A stretch of DNA of 51,082 nt from an uncultured Elusimicrobia bacterium (GTDB lineage Bacteria; Elusimicrobiota; Elusimicrobia; Elusimicrobiales; UBA9959). Positions 8,601 to 18,500 of this stretch are shown here, piece after piece. Under the pieces are notes generated by a model, which worked only from the letters and a program-made list of their open reading frames with translations, was not told where the DNA came from and did not search any database. The position numbers were made by a program, and so were the translations under genes. Each line of letters begins with the position of its first letter. The stretch's first letter is position 1. The stretch lies in NCBI GenBank assembly GCA_903879915.1, contig CAIRNJ010000086.1, positions 1-51,082 on the forward strand, written 5' to 3'.

Positions 8601-11600
8601 AGGAGGCCTGCGGGCCCAGTTCCACGAAGAGCCTGGCGCCGTCCTCGTAGGCGCGGCGGATCAGCGCGGGGAAATCCAGGCTGCGTATGGCCTGGGCCAC
8701 TATGGAATCGGCCGCGCTGTCGCGCGTTACGTCGTAGGATTTTTTCCAGGCGCCGCTGTAGAAGCGCACGCCGGGCGGCGGGTCGGTGGGGAACAAGTGC
8801 AGCTCGCGGTATTTCTTCTCCACCAGCTTGGCCGCTTCGAAATGTACCGTGGAGACGCCCTGCAGCGGCAGGAACACGCAGCCTAGGCCCTCCACCAGCG
8901 AGTTCACCGCCTGGCGGTAGCCGCCCACCACGCATTCCAGCGGCGCGTTCACTATCAGCAGCGCGGCGCGCTCGGCGCCTTTCAAAGCCATGCGTACATT
9001 GTCGGCGGGGCGGTCTATCACGCCCAGCACCCAGTCCACTTTCTCGTCCTTGGGCAGGTTCCAGAAGCGCCGCGCCGCGTCGCAGGGGCCCGCAAGGTCG
9101 CTGACGAACAGGCTGGATTCGTTGATGCGCCGCAGCATCTCGTCGCGCGCGGTCCAGGTGCGCGTGGCGAACAGCCCGGCCGTTTCGCCCAGGCTGTAGC
9201 CGATCACGAAAGCCGGCTCCACGCCCAGCAGGCGGACGAGGTCGCTGACGGCCGCGCCGTGCGCCACCGAGCCGAAGATCATGGACTTATAATCGTCGAT
9301 TATCTCCCGCTCCGTCTCGTCGCGCCAGCCGGCGCCCCACAGCATCCGCCACGGCACGAAATGATTGGGCACCATCTGGTTGCGCAGGTAGCCGCTCTCG
9401 GCGTCGAGCCGGCGCGGGATCTCGGGCCACTGCGTCCACAGCTCGCGGCCCATGCCGATATACTGGTTGCCGGAGCCCGGGAATACGAACGCTATGTTGC
9501 CGCGCCCGCCCTGGGGAGAGGGAGAATAGAATATGTTCTCGCGCAGAAAAAGCTTTTCAGGGTTGGCGCGCAGGCCGGCTTCGGCCTCTCCGCAAAGGGC
9601 GTTCAGTTCCTCTCCGCCGCGGGCCAGCACAACGCAGGCGCGGTTTTTGCCGGGCCTCGCCCCGGTATGGGCGAACCAGCCGCGGGCCAGCCTCTCAATG
9701 TTCGCGCCGGGCTCTTGCCGCGCCAGCCAGGCGCGGAGGTCGGACAGGCCGGCCAGTACGCCGGCCGCGTCGTCGTCCTCTATAGCGAACAGCGCCGCGC
9801 TGCGCGCGCCCAGCGGCTGGCGGCGTTCCAGTTCCGTCCGTTCCGGGGCGGTGGCGGCTTCCAGGCCTTCCATCACCACGTGGCCGCAGTTGCCGTCGGC
9901 GCCCAGCGCGCTTACTCCGGCCCTGCGCGGGCCCTCGGCGCGGTTGCGCAGCCAGTACTGGGGTTCCAGCGGTATGTGAAATCTTCTTTTCGCCCGCGCC
10001 AGCTCCGCCAGCGGGGAAATTTTCATCAGCGGGGGCAGTATCTCCTGGTACAGGGCCAGGGCGGTCTTGACCACCCCGGCCAGGCCGCAGGCGGCGCCGG
10101 TGTGGCCTATCACGGGCTTCACCGCGCCCAGCGCGCAGCACAGCTGCGCCGAGGAGATACCGTAAAAATCGGTCAGCGCTTCGGCTTCGGCCGCGTCTTC
10201 CGCGGGAACGCCGCTGCCGTGGGTTTCCAGGTAGCCGATGGTGGACGGGTCCACCTGCGCCTCGCCGTAAGCTTCGCGCAGCGCCGCGGCGTAGGCCGCG
10301 GGCGCGGGGGCGGTTTTGTCCACGCCGCCGCCCGAGGCGAAGCCGAGGCCTTTTATCACCGCGTAAACGCGGTCGCCGTCGCGGATGGCGTCGTCGAGCC
10401 GTTTTAAAATAAGGGCGGCGGCGCCTTCGCCCGGCACGGTGCCGGCGGCGGAAGTGTCGAAAGGCAGCGCCTGGCCGCTGTAGGGCCTGTCCAGTTCGGG
10501 TACGGCCAGCGCGCGCGGATCGCCGTCCACGGAGACCGCGCCGACAATAACAGTGTCCAGTTCGCCGGCGCGCAGCGCGCGCACGCCGGCCTCCAGCGCG
10601 CGCAGGCCCGAGGTTTCTTCGCTGGAAATAGTGAAGCTGGGGCCGCCCACGTGGAATTCCCGGGCTATGCGGCTGGCCACAATACCGCCCAGCGCGCCCA
10701 TGGTGCGGTTGGCCGACAGCGCGGGGCCGGCGGTATCGCGCAGGCCGGCCAGGAAATCTTTTTCTTCTTTTTCGGTCAGGCGCCAGCCCTGCTCCGCGGC
10801 CCGCCGGCGCGCGGTCTCGAGCAGCGCCCAGCGGAAATGGAAATTCGTAGTGTTAAGGTCGAGCCCCAGCCCAATGAAAACGCCTGCGTTCACCAGCCCT
10901 TTTTCGCCGGGCGCGTAATCGGCCACGGCCCTGGCCGCAACGTCCAGCATCAGCAGCTGCTGCGGCAGCATTTCTTCCAGCTCGCGGGGCGGTATCCGGT
11001 ACGCGTCGGCGGCCACGCCTACCTCGCGCAGGTAAAAGCCTTTTTCGCCGGCCCCGGCCAGGCCGCGGCGGCGCCCGGCCGGCAGTTCGGCCGGCGTCGG
11101 GCGGTTGGTGCCCAGCACTGTTTCCTGGAACTCCCGCAAACCTTTGAGCGCGCCGAAGCGGGCTTCCATGCCTACTATGGCCACCGGCACGGGAATGGCC
11201 GGGGCGGGCTTCGCTATGGCAGGGCGTACCGCCGGGGAGAACGTGCCGCCGTATTCTTCCACCAGAACGTGGGCGTTGATGCCGCCGAAGCCGAAAGCGC
11301 TCACCGCGGCGCGCCGCGGGGTTTTGCCGTCGCGCGCCACCCAGTCCTCGCAGCGGCTCTGCACGCGGAAAGGGCTGCCGGCCAGTTTTACCTTAGGGCC
11401 GGGCTTCGTGAAATTAGCGGTGGGCGGCAGGCTTTTGTTCTTGAAAGCCAGCAGCACTTTCATCAGGCCGGCCGAGCCGGCGGCGGTGAGCAGGTGGCCC
11501 ACGTTGGACTTCACCGAGCCCAGTACGCACTGGCCGGCGCTCCAGCCGCGCTCGCCCCAGAGCGTCTTAAGGCTTTCCACCTCGATGGGGTCGCCGGTTG

Positions 11601-12591
11601 GCGTGCCGGTGGCGTGGCACTCTATCAGGTCTATCTGCGACGGGGACAGCTTCGCCTGCCGGTAGGCCGCGCGCATAGCGTACAGCTGGCCGGCGGTGTT
11701 GGGGGCCAGGAGGCTGCCGCCGATATCGTTGGAAAGGCCGATGCCGGTTATCAGGCCGTAGATCTTGTCGCCGTCTCTGACCGCGTCGGCCAGGCGCTTG
11801 AGCACGAACATGCCGGCGCCTTCGCCCACTACCAGCCCGTCGGCGGCGGCGTCGAAAGGGGACGGCCTGCCCGAGGGAGAAAGGGCGCGCAGCTGCGCGA
11901 AGCCCATCTGGGTGTAAAGGCTGGACGGCCGCGAAACGCCGCCGGTGAGCATGGCGTCGGCGCGGCCGGAGCGCAGCGCGTCCACGGCCAGCTTTATGGC
12001 GTACAGCGAGGAGGCGCAGGCGGCGTCCAGCGTGAAGCTGCCGCCCGCCAGGCCCAGCGCGCGGGCGATAACTCCGCCGGGCAGCCCAGCCGCGCGGCGG
12101 TTGAGGGGGTCGGTGCGGGTAGTTAAATTCGTAAGGCCTTTGCCGAAAGCCGCGTTCTCGAAAGCGGGCAGCAGCGTTTCCCGGGCCAGCGCGGAAACGG
12201 CGTCCGTGGGCAGCACTATGTTGCCGATGATAACGCCGGTGCGGGCGCGGTTGATCTTATTGGGCTGCGCGTCGTAAAATGCCTGCCGCGCCGCGTGCAG
12301 CGCCAGGTGGAATACGGGGTCCAGCTTCTCTATGAAAGTCTCCCGCAGGTCCAGCCCCGCGGGGTCCAGCTTGAAATCCTCTATGAAGCAGGCCTTGAGC
12401 GAATACACTTTATCGGCCGCGCCTTTCTGCGGGTCGAAAGCGTCCTCGCCGGACAGCAGCCAGCGGCCCGCGGGCGCGTCCTTGGCCGAACAGATCCCTT
12501 CGGAAATGTTAGTCCAGAAGCGCTCGGGGTCGGGCGCGCCGGGGAAAATGCCGCCGGCGCCGACAATGGCGATGGGCTGAATTTCGGGCAT
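5626..12591 (-). CDS. pfaC: PfaC-type polyunsaturated fatty acid synthase, KS-CLF-AT-DH-DH
   Basis: A 2321-residue multidomain synthase. KS, residues 1-450: Cys192 (DAACASS), His326 (ECHATGT), His366 (KSNVGH). Chain-length-factor KS, 465-910: the active Cys is replaced by Glu659 (SSEETSG). AT, about 1030-1360: FPGSGNQY, Ser1133 in GYSLGE, His1250. An Ala/Pro linker and short helix (1380-1510) lead to two FabA-like double-hotdog dehydratases: DH1 1570-1940 with His1833 in HFIDDHVMPG, DH2 1980-2321 with His2220 in HFYQDPVCPG. Standard PfaC has KS-CLF-DH-DH, with the second AT on a separate PfaB; here the AT is fused in the middle, recalling thraustochytrid and myxobacterial arrangements. It needs PfaA and PfaD to work. 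Its ATG overlaps the pfaA stop (TAATG). Confidence 0.9.
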   Translation of the reverse strand: MPEIQPIAIVGAGGIFPGAPDPERFWTNISEGICSAKDAPAGRWLLSGEDAFDPQKGAADKVYSLKACFIEDFKLDPAGLDLRETFIEKLDPVFHLALHAARQAFYDAQPNKINRARTGVIIGNIVLPTDAVSALARETLLPAFENAAFGKGLTNLTTRTDPLNRRAAGLPGGVIARALGLAGGSFTLDAACASSLYAIKLAVDALRSGRADAMLTGGVSRPSSLYTQMGFAQLRALSPSGRPSPFDAAADGLVVGEGAGMFVLKRLADAVRDGDKIYGLITGIGLSNDIGGSLLAPNTAGQLYAMRAAYRQAKLSPSQIDLIECHATGTPTGDPIEVESLKTLWGERGWSAGQCVLGSVKSNVGHLLTAAGSAGLMKVLLAFKNKSLPPTANFTKPGPKVKLAGSPFRVQSRCEDWVARDGKTPRRAAVSAFGFGGINAHVLVEEYGGTFSPAVRPAIAKPAPAIPVPVAIVGMEARFGALKGLREFQETVLGTNRPTPAELPAGRRRGLAGAGEKGFYLREVGVAADAYRIPPRELEEMLPQQLLMLDVAARAVADYAPGEKGLVNAGVFIGLGLDLNTTNFHFRWALLETARRRAAEQGWRLTEKEEKDFLAGLRDTAGPALSANRTMGALGGIVASRIAREFHVGGPSFTISSEETSGLRALEAGVRALRAGELDTVIVGAVSVDGDPRALAVPELDRPYSGQALPFDTSAAGTVPGEGAAALILKRLDDAIRDGDRVYAVIKGLGFASGGGVDKTAPAPAAYAAALREAYGEAQVDPSTIGYLETHGSGVPAEDAAEAEALTDFYGISSAQLCCALGAVKPVIGHTGAACGLAGVVKTALALYQEILPPLMKISPLAELARAKRRFHIPLEPQYWLRNRAEGPRRAGVSALGADGNCGHVVMEGLEAATAPERTELERRQPLGARSAALFAIEDDDAAGVLAGLSDLRAWLARQEPGANIERLARGWFAHTGARPGKNRACVVLARGGEELNALCGEAEAGLRANPEKLFLRENIFYSPSPQGGRGNIAFVFPGSGNQYIGMGRELWTQWPEIPRRLDAESGYLRNQMVPNHFVPWRMLWGAGWRDETEREIIDDYKSMIFGSVAHGAAVSDLVRLLGVEPAFVIGYSLGETAGLFATRTWTARDEMLRRINESSLFVSDLAGPCDAARRFWNLPKDEKVDWVLGVIDRPADNVRMALKGAERAALLIVNAPLECVVGGYRQAVNSLVEGLGCVFLPLQGVSTVHFEAAKLVEKKYRELHLFPTDPPPGVRFYSGAWKKSYDVTRDSAADSIVAQAIRSLDFPALIRRAYEDGARLFVELGPQASCTRMIDKILGAQPHLARSACVKNQDGTLTILRLLARLIAERAPADLNALYGCGSPATAHQAAPAEKPMLRASLAVPPPVKVNWQPGAAPAAEPVKAETKAVPAAAVTAAARPLTAPQPVRPLPPLNLPPPAAAGSGPAYLQNFSAASAAKAKAHEVFLRLSNNFTEMQSRNIAFQNALLALGGRLPALPPVPAARPAPESAPGAETVTAAARTNVFMTREQCLEFAVGSIAKVLGAQFTAADTYPTRVRLPAEPLMLVDRILSVSGKAGSLTHGNVVTEHDIKPGAWYLDCGRIPTCIAVEAGQADLFLCGYLGIDDRTKGRAVYRLLDAEVTLHQGLPLPGQMIHYDINIERFARHGDIWLFFFNYESTVDGRPLISMKKGCAGFFTDEELAKGKGVVLTAEETAPAPGICPADWAPPAPAGAGHEAYDDAKVAALREGRYADCFGPAFADLPLTKPMGLPGGRMKLVDRVLELSPKGGRYGLGSIQGEMDIHPDDWHLACHFIDDHVMPGTLMYECCMHTFRIFLLRLGWVGEADGCWYEPVPGVMSRLECRGQVLGSTKKAMYEIIVKEIGYQPGGQPYALADAFMYADGKRIIHIHNMSIRMGGTTRADIERLWAGDAAQPAAAGPKKAIFDDASITAFAVGKPSEAFGGKYKIFDSERVIARLPGAPYKFLDRIVEIKNCRQWELAAGGVIEAEYDVPPGEWYFESGRQKSMPFAVLLEVALQPCGWLAAYLGSALTSPTDLSFRNLGGTAVQYAEVFPDAGILTTRVKITKVSQSGGMIIQDYDLEVLCKGRTVYKGATQFGFFSKKSLSEQLGVRGAARHTVTAEESARSQAIELAALPGLPDEKLIMLDAVETYIPAGGPKKEGFIRGLKKVNPGEWFFKAHFYQDPVCPGSLGLESFINLMKAAARQRWKDLPPGARFEAMALNEKHQWIYRGQIVQKNKLITVEAAITGADDQRKLLRADGFLIVDGLVIYQMKDFTIRIV

Positions 12592-15500
12592 TATAACGGC
12601 GTTGCGGTCAGCTCCTTTTTCATGAAAGCGGCGTTGAGGGACTTATCCACGGTGCTGTCATAGCCCTGCAGCCGGGCTATCAGCGTCCCTTTGTCGTCGG
12701 TAAAATCAATATCGGCCACGGCGCTGTGCGCGGAGGAACGCGTAACGGCGGCGGCCACGCGCACGCCGTTGGCGGGGAAGGGGGCGAACTGCCGGTACGA
12801 CGCGGCCGAGTTAGGCAGCGAGCAGGCGCCGGAATTCTCGAAGGTCCAGAGTATCATGCCCTGGAAAGCGGCGTCCAGCGCGGCGGGGTCGGCCACCCAG
12901 CGGTCGCGCAGCGGGTGGCGCAGCCACGAGCCGGGCGGCAGCGAGGCCGCCGCGTCCAGCACAATGCCTTTGTCCGAAAGGCCGGCCACGGAGCGGATGA
13001 AGCGCATGTCCTCGCCGTGGAAAAGTACCTGGCCGTAGGCCTGCTCCATGGAGCGGGCGTAGGGCTTCAGCGCGAAGTCGGGGGCCGGCGCCGGGGCTTT
13101 CGGCAGGCTGACGGCCAGGACTATCTCGGCGCCGGCGTGCAGTTCGCCGTTGGGGCCGCGCAGTTCGGCCGCCACCGAGAAGAAACCGTCTTTCTTCACG
13201 GCCTTGCCGGCCAGCACGGCTAATTTAACGGACGTGCCGCCCAGGATGACGCCTTTGTAGATCTTCAGGTTATTGAAACCGTGGAACAACAGGCCGGGGT
13301 TGCCGTGCAGCGCGCCGTGCGCCAGCCATTCGGTTATCATTGCCGTGGGTACTACGGCTTTGCCGTTGATGATATGCGATGCCAGGAAAGGCTGCTCTTC
13401 CAGCGAGACCGTGAACTCGGCCGCGGCCCTGCCGCCCGCCGCCGGGGGCGGCTCCTGCGCCGCGCCGGCCGGCCGCGCCACCACTATAACTTCCACCGCG
13501 CCGCTGTTGGCGGCCAGTTCGCTGACCAGGAATTTCCCGCCGGCCTCCAGCCCTATCACACCCACTCCTTCTTTGGCGAACAGCGCTTTAAGGTTGTCGT
13601 TTACCATGCCGCCGTCCCAGGGGCCCCAGTTGAAGGCCACCGCGCGGCAGTCGGGCAGGCGGCGCGCTATCAGGCGGGCCGTTTTGTTCAGCACTTCGTT
13701 GGCCATGGCGTAATCGCACTGGCCGGTGCGCCCGAAGCGCGCCGTGGACGAAGAGTACAGCGCGAGTATCTTAAGTTTGTTCAGGTCCAGCGCCGTCAGG
13801 ATATTGCGCAGCCCTGTAACTTTTGTGTCGAACACCGAATCGAACTGCTCGGCGGTCTTGTCCAGGATGAGCTTGTCGGCCAGCACTCCCGCGCCGTGCA
13901 CGAAGCCGCGGATAGGCCCCAGTTCTTTGGTGATCTTCTCTACCGCGGCGCTGACCGACTGCCTGTCGCGTATATCCGCGGAGAAATAGACCGCGCGCGA
14001 GCCGGCGGCTTCGAAGCGGTTGAGCTGCGCGCGTATTTCGCGGGCGGCCAGTATCTTGCGGCACTCTTCGCCGGCCAGCTTGGGCGTCATGCCCGGGTTG
14101 CGAGCGATAAGGGTTTTCTTGATGTCGGCCTCGGTGGCGCAGGCGGCCAGCCAGGCTTCTTCGGCGGCGGGCAGCGGGCTGCGGCCCAGTATGGCCAGTT
14201 TCGGGCCGCAGGCGGCGGCCAGAGCGGCGGCGGCTTCGGCGGTCACGCCGCGCGCTCCGCCGGAAATAAGCACTACGTCGCCTTTCTCCAGCGGCAGCTT
14301 GCCGCCTTGCACCTGCTCGGAGTGACTGAGCAGCACTACTTTGCTGCCGGTTTCCGAAATGCCCATTTCAACGGGGCCTTTGAAAAAAAGCTCGTCGGCC
14401 ACGGTCTGGGCCACCGACACCGTGTGCTGCCAGTCGGCGGCGGCGTCCAGCGCGCGGCAGGAAACTTCCGGCCATTCGAAGGCCGCGGTCTTTGTCAGCC
14501 CGGCCAGCCCGCCGTAAACCGGGTTCTGCTCGGACTTCAGGCCCGAGAGGCCGAAGCAGCCGTCCAGGCGCGAGACCGTCATCAGGCACGCGCCGGAATT
14601 CTTACCGGCGGCGCGCAGGGCGGGGCCGGCCACCTGGGCCAGGCGGAAAGCGTTCTTCAGGAAGCGCTCGGAATCCTCCGCCCAGAAAGACTTGGCGGAC
14701 AGCTTCGCGGCGGGGGCCAGGATGATCAGCCCGGCCAGGCCTTCCGAGGGCTTCAGCGCGCCGGGATTATCCATTGAGATTTTCTGCGCCCTGTAGCCGC
14801 GGCCGGAAAGTTCCTTGACAATGCCGCCGGCCAGGCCGGAGCCGTCGTCGGTAACCCAGACGGGCAGGCGATGGTCCAGCGCTATTTTTTCCCTGGCTCC
14901 GGCGGGGCTGAAATCAGTCACCTTGATGGTGCCGCGCGTGATCACCGATTCGCGGGGCTGCGCCGGTTCGCTTTTGGCCGCCGGGGCCGCCGCAACGGCA
15001 GCCTGCGGCATGCCGGCCGTGAGGAAGGCCGTTACCTGCCGCAGCGTGCGGATGGAGCCCAGCTGTTCGGGTGTGATGCGCGGCGCGGAGGGGAGTTTTT
15101 CCTGGAGTTCGGAAAGAATGGCCACGCGCTTTATCGAATCGATGCCCAGGTCTGACTCCATGTCCATATCCTGGTTCAAAGATTCAGCCGGGTAGCCGGT
15201 CTGGGCCGAAACTATGCCCAGCAGCACCTGCGCCACGTCGCCGCCGCCGGCGGGAGCCGCGGCGGGCGCCGGCTGCGCGGCAGCCTGCGGCATACCGGCC
15301 GACAGATAAGCCGTTACCTGGCGCAGCGTGCGTATGGAGCCCAGCTGCTCGGGCGTGATGCGCGGCGCGGAGGGGAGTTTTTCCTGGAGTTCGGAAAGAA
15401 TGGCTACGCGCTTGATGGAATCTATGCCCAGGTCGGATTCCATGTCCATGTCCTGGTTCAGGGATTCCGCGGGATAGCCGGTCTGCGAGGAAACTATGCC

Positions 15501-18500
15501 CAGCAGTACCTGCGCCACGTCTGCGGCGGCGGCGCCGGCCGGGGCCGCGGCGGCAGCGGGCTGCGCGGCCGTCTGCTGCGGCATGCCGGCCGCCAGGTAA
15601 GTGGTGACCTGCCGCAGCGTGCGGATGGAGCCCAGCTGTTCGGGCGTGATGCGCGGGGCGGAGGGGAGTTTTTCCTGCAGTTCGGAAAGAATGGCCACGC
15701 GCTTTATCGAATCGATGCCCAGGTCGGACTCCATGTCCATGTCAGGGTTCAGGGATTCGGCGGGATAGCCGGTCTGCGAGGAAACTATGCCCAGCAGAAC
15801 AGCCTCTATATTAACACCGGAGGCCGGGGCGGCGGCGGGCTGCGCCTGTGCGGGCATGGGTGCGGGGGCCGCCTGCACGGGCCGCGCAGCGGGGGCCGGC
15901 TGGAACGCCGACAACGGGTTTAACGGGGCGCCGCTGAACATTTGCTGCTGCTGGTCCACCAGCGCCTGGAAAGAGCGCTGCGCGGCTTCCTGGCCTTCCA
16001 GGAACCGGGCGTGCAGCAAAGCCGTCTGCTCCTGCATCCTTTGCAGGGCGGCCATGCTTTCCTGCGCCACGCGCAGGGCGTCGGAAGTAAAAGCGTGCGC
16101 GGCGGGGTGAGCCGCGGCAGCGGGCTGCGCCTGCTGTACCGATACCTGCTGAATAACTTTTTTCGGGGCTCCAGCCGGGCGGGGCGAGCGGTAGTTCGCG
16201 CCGGTCAGTTTCACCGCCAGCTTGGAAACTTTCTTTTCCAGCGCGTCTTTCACGCCGGCCTCTCCGTTCTCCCAGGCGGCCAGGTTCAGACGGCAGCCCA
16301 GCGCGGCCAGGCGGGCCAGCGCGCGGGCGGCGTCGGCAATACCCGAGCGTTTGCCGCCGGAGGCGTCGATGGCGAAAGCCGTGTGTTCTTTGCCGGCCAG
16401 TATGGCCGACACCAGCCCGGTAAGCCGGGCGCCGGGGCCCACTTCAAGGAAGGTCCTCAGGCCGGCCGCGTACATCTTCTCCACCATGGCGGTGAATTCC
16501 ACCGGGGAGGCCAGCTGCGAGGCCAGGAGCTCGCGGGACTTGTCCGCGGAGTCGGGATAGACGCCGGCGGTTTTATTGGCGTAAACGCGCGTCTGCGGTT
16601 TGTTGAATTTCGTTTTCCCCAGAGCGGCGGCGAATTCTTTCTGCGCGCCGGCCACCAGCGGGCTGTGGAAAGCCGCCGACACCTGCAGCGGCGTATTTTT
16701 AAGCGAGCGTTTCGTACAGCACTCGGCGGCCCGTTTTATTTCTTCGGTGCGGCCGGACAGCACGAACTGCGCCGGGGCGTTCTTGTTGGCGATTATAAGG
16801 TCCAGCTTCTCTTCCTTCATAACCTTCTCTACGTCCGCCAGGGGGGCTTGCACCGCCAGCATGCCGCCGCGGTCTCCGCCGCCGGCCGCCATCAGGCTGC
16901 CGCGCAGCTTCGACAGCGCGAACAGGGAAGAGGTATCGAAAGCCCCGGCGGCGCACAGGGCCGCCAGCTCGCCGTAGCTGTGCCCGGCGAAAGCGTCGGG
17001 CGTCAGGCCGAAGCCGTTCAGCACGCGGTAAGCGCCCAGCGACGCCGCGCCCAGCGCGGGCTGCGCTATTTTAGTATCGCGCAGGTCGTCGGCCTGCGCC
17101 TGTTTCTCCGCCGGCGTAAAAACGGCGCGGGGGTAGATGAAATCTGACAGCGGCTTGGTTGCGCCGAACGCTTTGTCCGCGGCGGCCAGCGTGTCCAGCG
17201 CGGCGGGGAAGCGGCAGACGATGTCCCGCTGCATGCCGGGGTACTGCGCGCCCTGGCCGGGGAACAGCACGGCCAGCTTTTCAGGCGCGCCCGAGGCGAA
17301 GAAAATACCGTCGGGGGTGGTCCAGGTTCTGCTGTTCTTCTGCGCGTCCAGGTTGGACAGCGCGGAAGTTATGAGCTTCTCGGCGTCCTGCCCGCGCTCC
17401 AGCACGAAAGTAAGCCGGGCGGCGTCGGTGTTCTTGAAAGCCGCGCGCGAGCGCATAGCTTTTACACGTACGCCGTCCCAGTCCAGGCCTTTCCAGGCGG
17501 CCAGGTCTTTCTTAAGCGTTTCCGTGTCCGGGCCCGATATTGCGGCTATCTGCACATCGCCGTCCCAGTCGGGTTGCTGCTTCTCTGCTTTGTATTCTTC
17601 CAGCACCGCGTGGAAATTGGCGCCGCCGAAGCCCAGCGCGCTGACCGCGGCGCGGCGGGGGTGGTCTTTCTTTATCCAGGGGCGGAGCTCGGTGTTCAAA
17701 TAAAAGGGTGTAGTGCCGGCCGCCAGCTGCTTCAGGGGCGTGGTAACTTTAATGGTGGGGGGCAGGGTTTTATTGTAAAGGGACAGCGCGGCTTTGATGA
17801 TGCCGGCGGAGCCTGCCGAGGCTTTGGTATGGCCTATCATGGATTTTACCGAGCCGAGAGCGCACCAGGCGCCATCCTTGGCGCTGCCGTAAACTTCGGT
17901 GAGGGCGCCCAATTCCACGCCGTCGCCGACGGTAGTGCCGGTGCCGTGCGCTTCCACCAGTTCCACGGTGGAGGGGGCGACGCCGGTAACTTCGTAGGCG
18001 TTCCTGAGCGCGCGCGCCTGGCCTTCGGAGCTGGGCGCGTAAATGGCTTTGCCTTTGCCGTCGGAGGAGGAACCCACGCCTTTAAGCAGCGCGTAGATCC
18101 TGTCGCCGTCCTTCACCGCGTCTTCCAGGCGCTTTAAAACAATCATGCCCAGGCCTTCGCCCAGGGCTGTGCCGTCGGCGGAGGCGTCGAAAGGCTTGGC
18201 ATCGCCGGAGGCCGAAAGGGCCGGCGTTTTGCTGAAGCACATGTACATAAAAATATCGTTGAAGCAGTCCACCCCGCCGGTGACCACCATGGAGGAGCGG
18301 CCCGCCGCCAGTTCCAGTGAAGCCATATGCACGGCGGAAAGCGAACTGCCGCAGGCGGCGTCCACCACCGAGTTCGTGCCGCCCAGGTTGAAGCGGTTGG
18401 CTATGCGGCCGGCCACCACATTGCCCAGCAGGCCGGGGAAAGAGCTTTCCTGCCAGGGGACATAGTCCTCCTGCATGCGTGAAATAATGGCTTCGGCGTC

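Noticed and set aside
10651-14777. Long open frames on the plus strand opposite the pfa genes
   Set aside because: Antisense frames of 490 codons or more are expected in high-GC coding DNA. They are His/Ala/Gly-rich, have no recognisable domains and lie wholly opposite strongly supported synthase domains.
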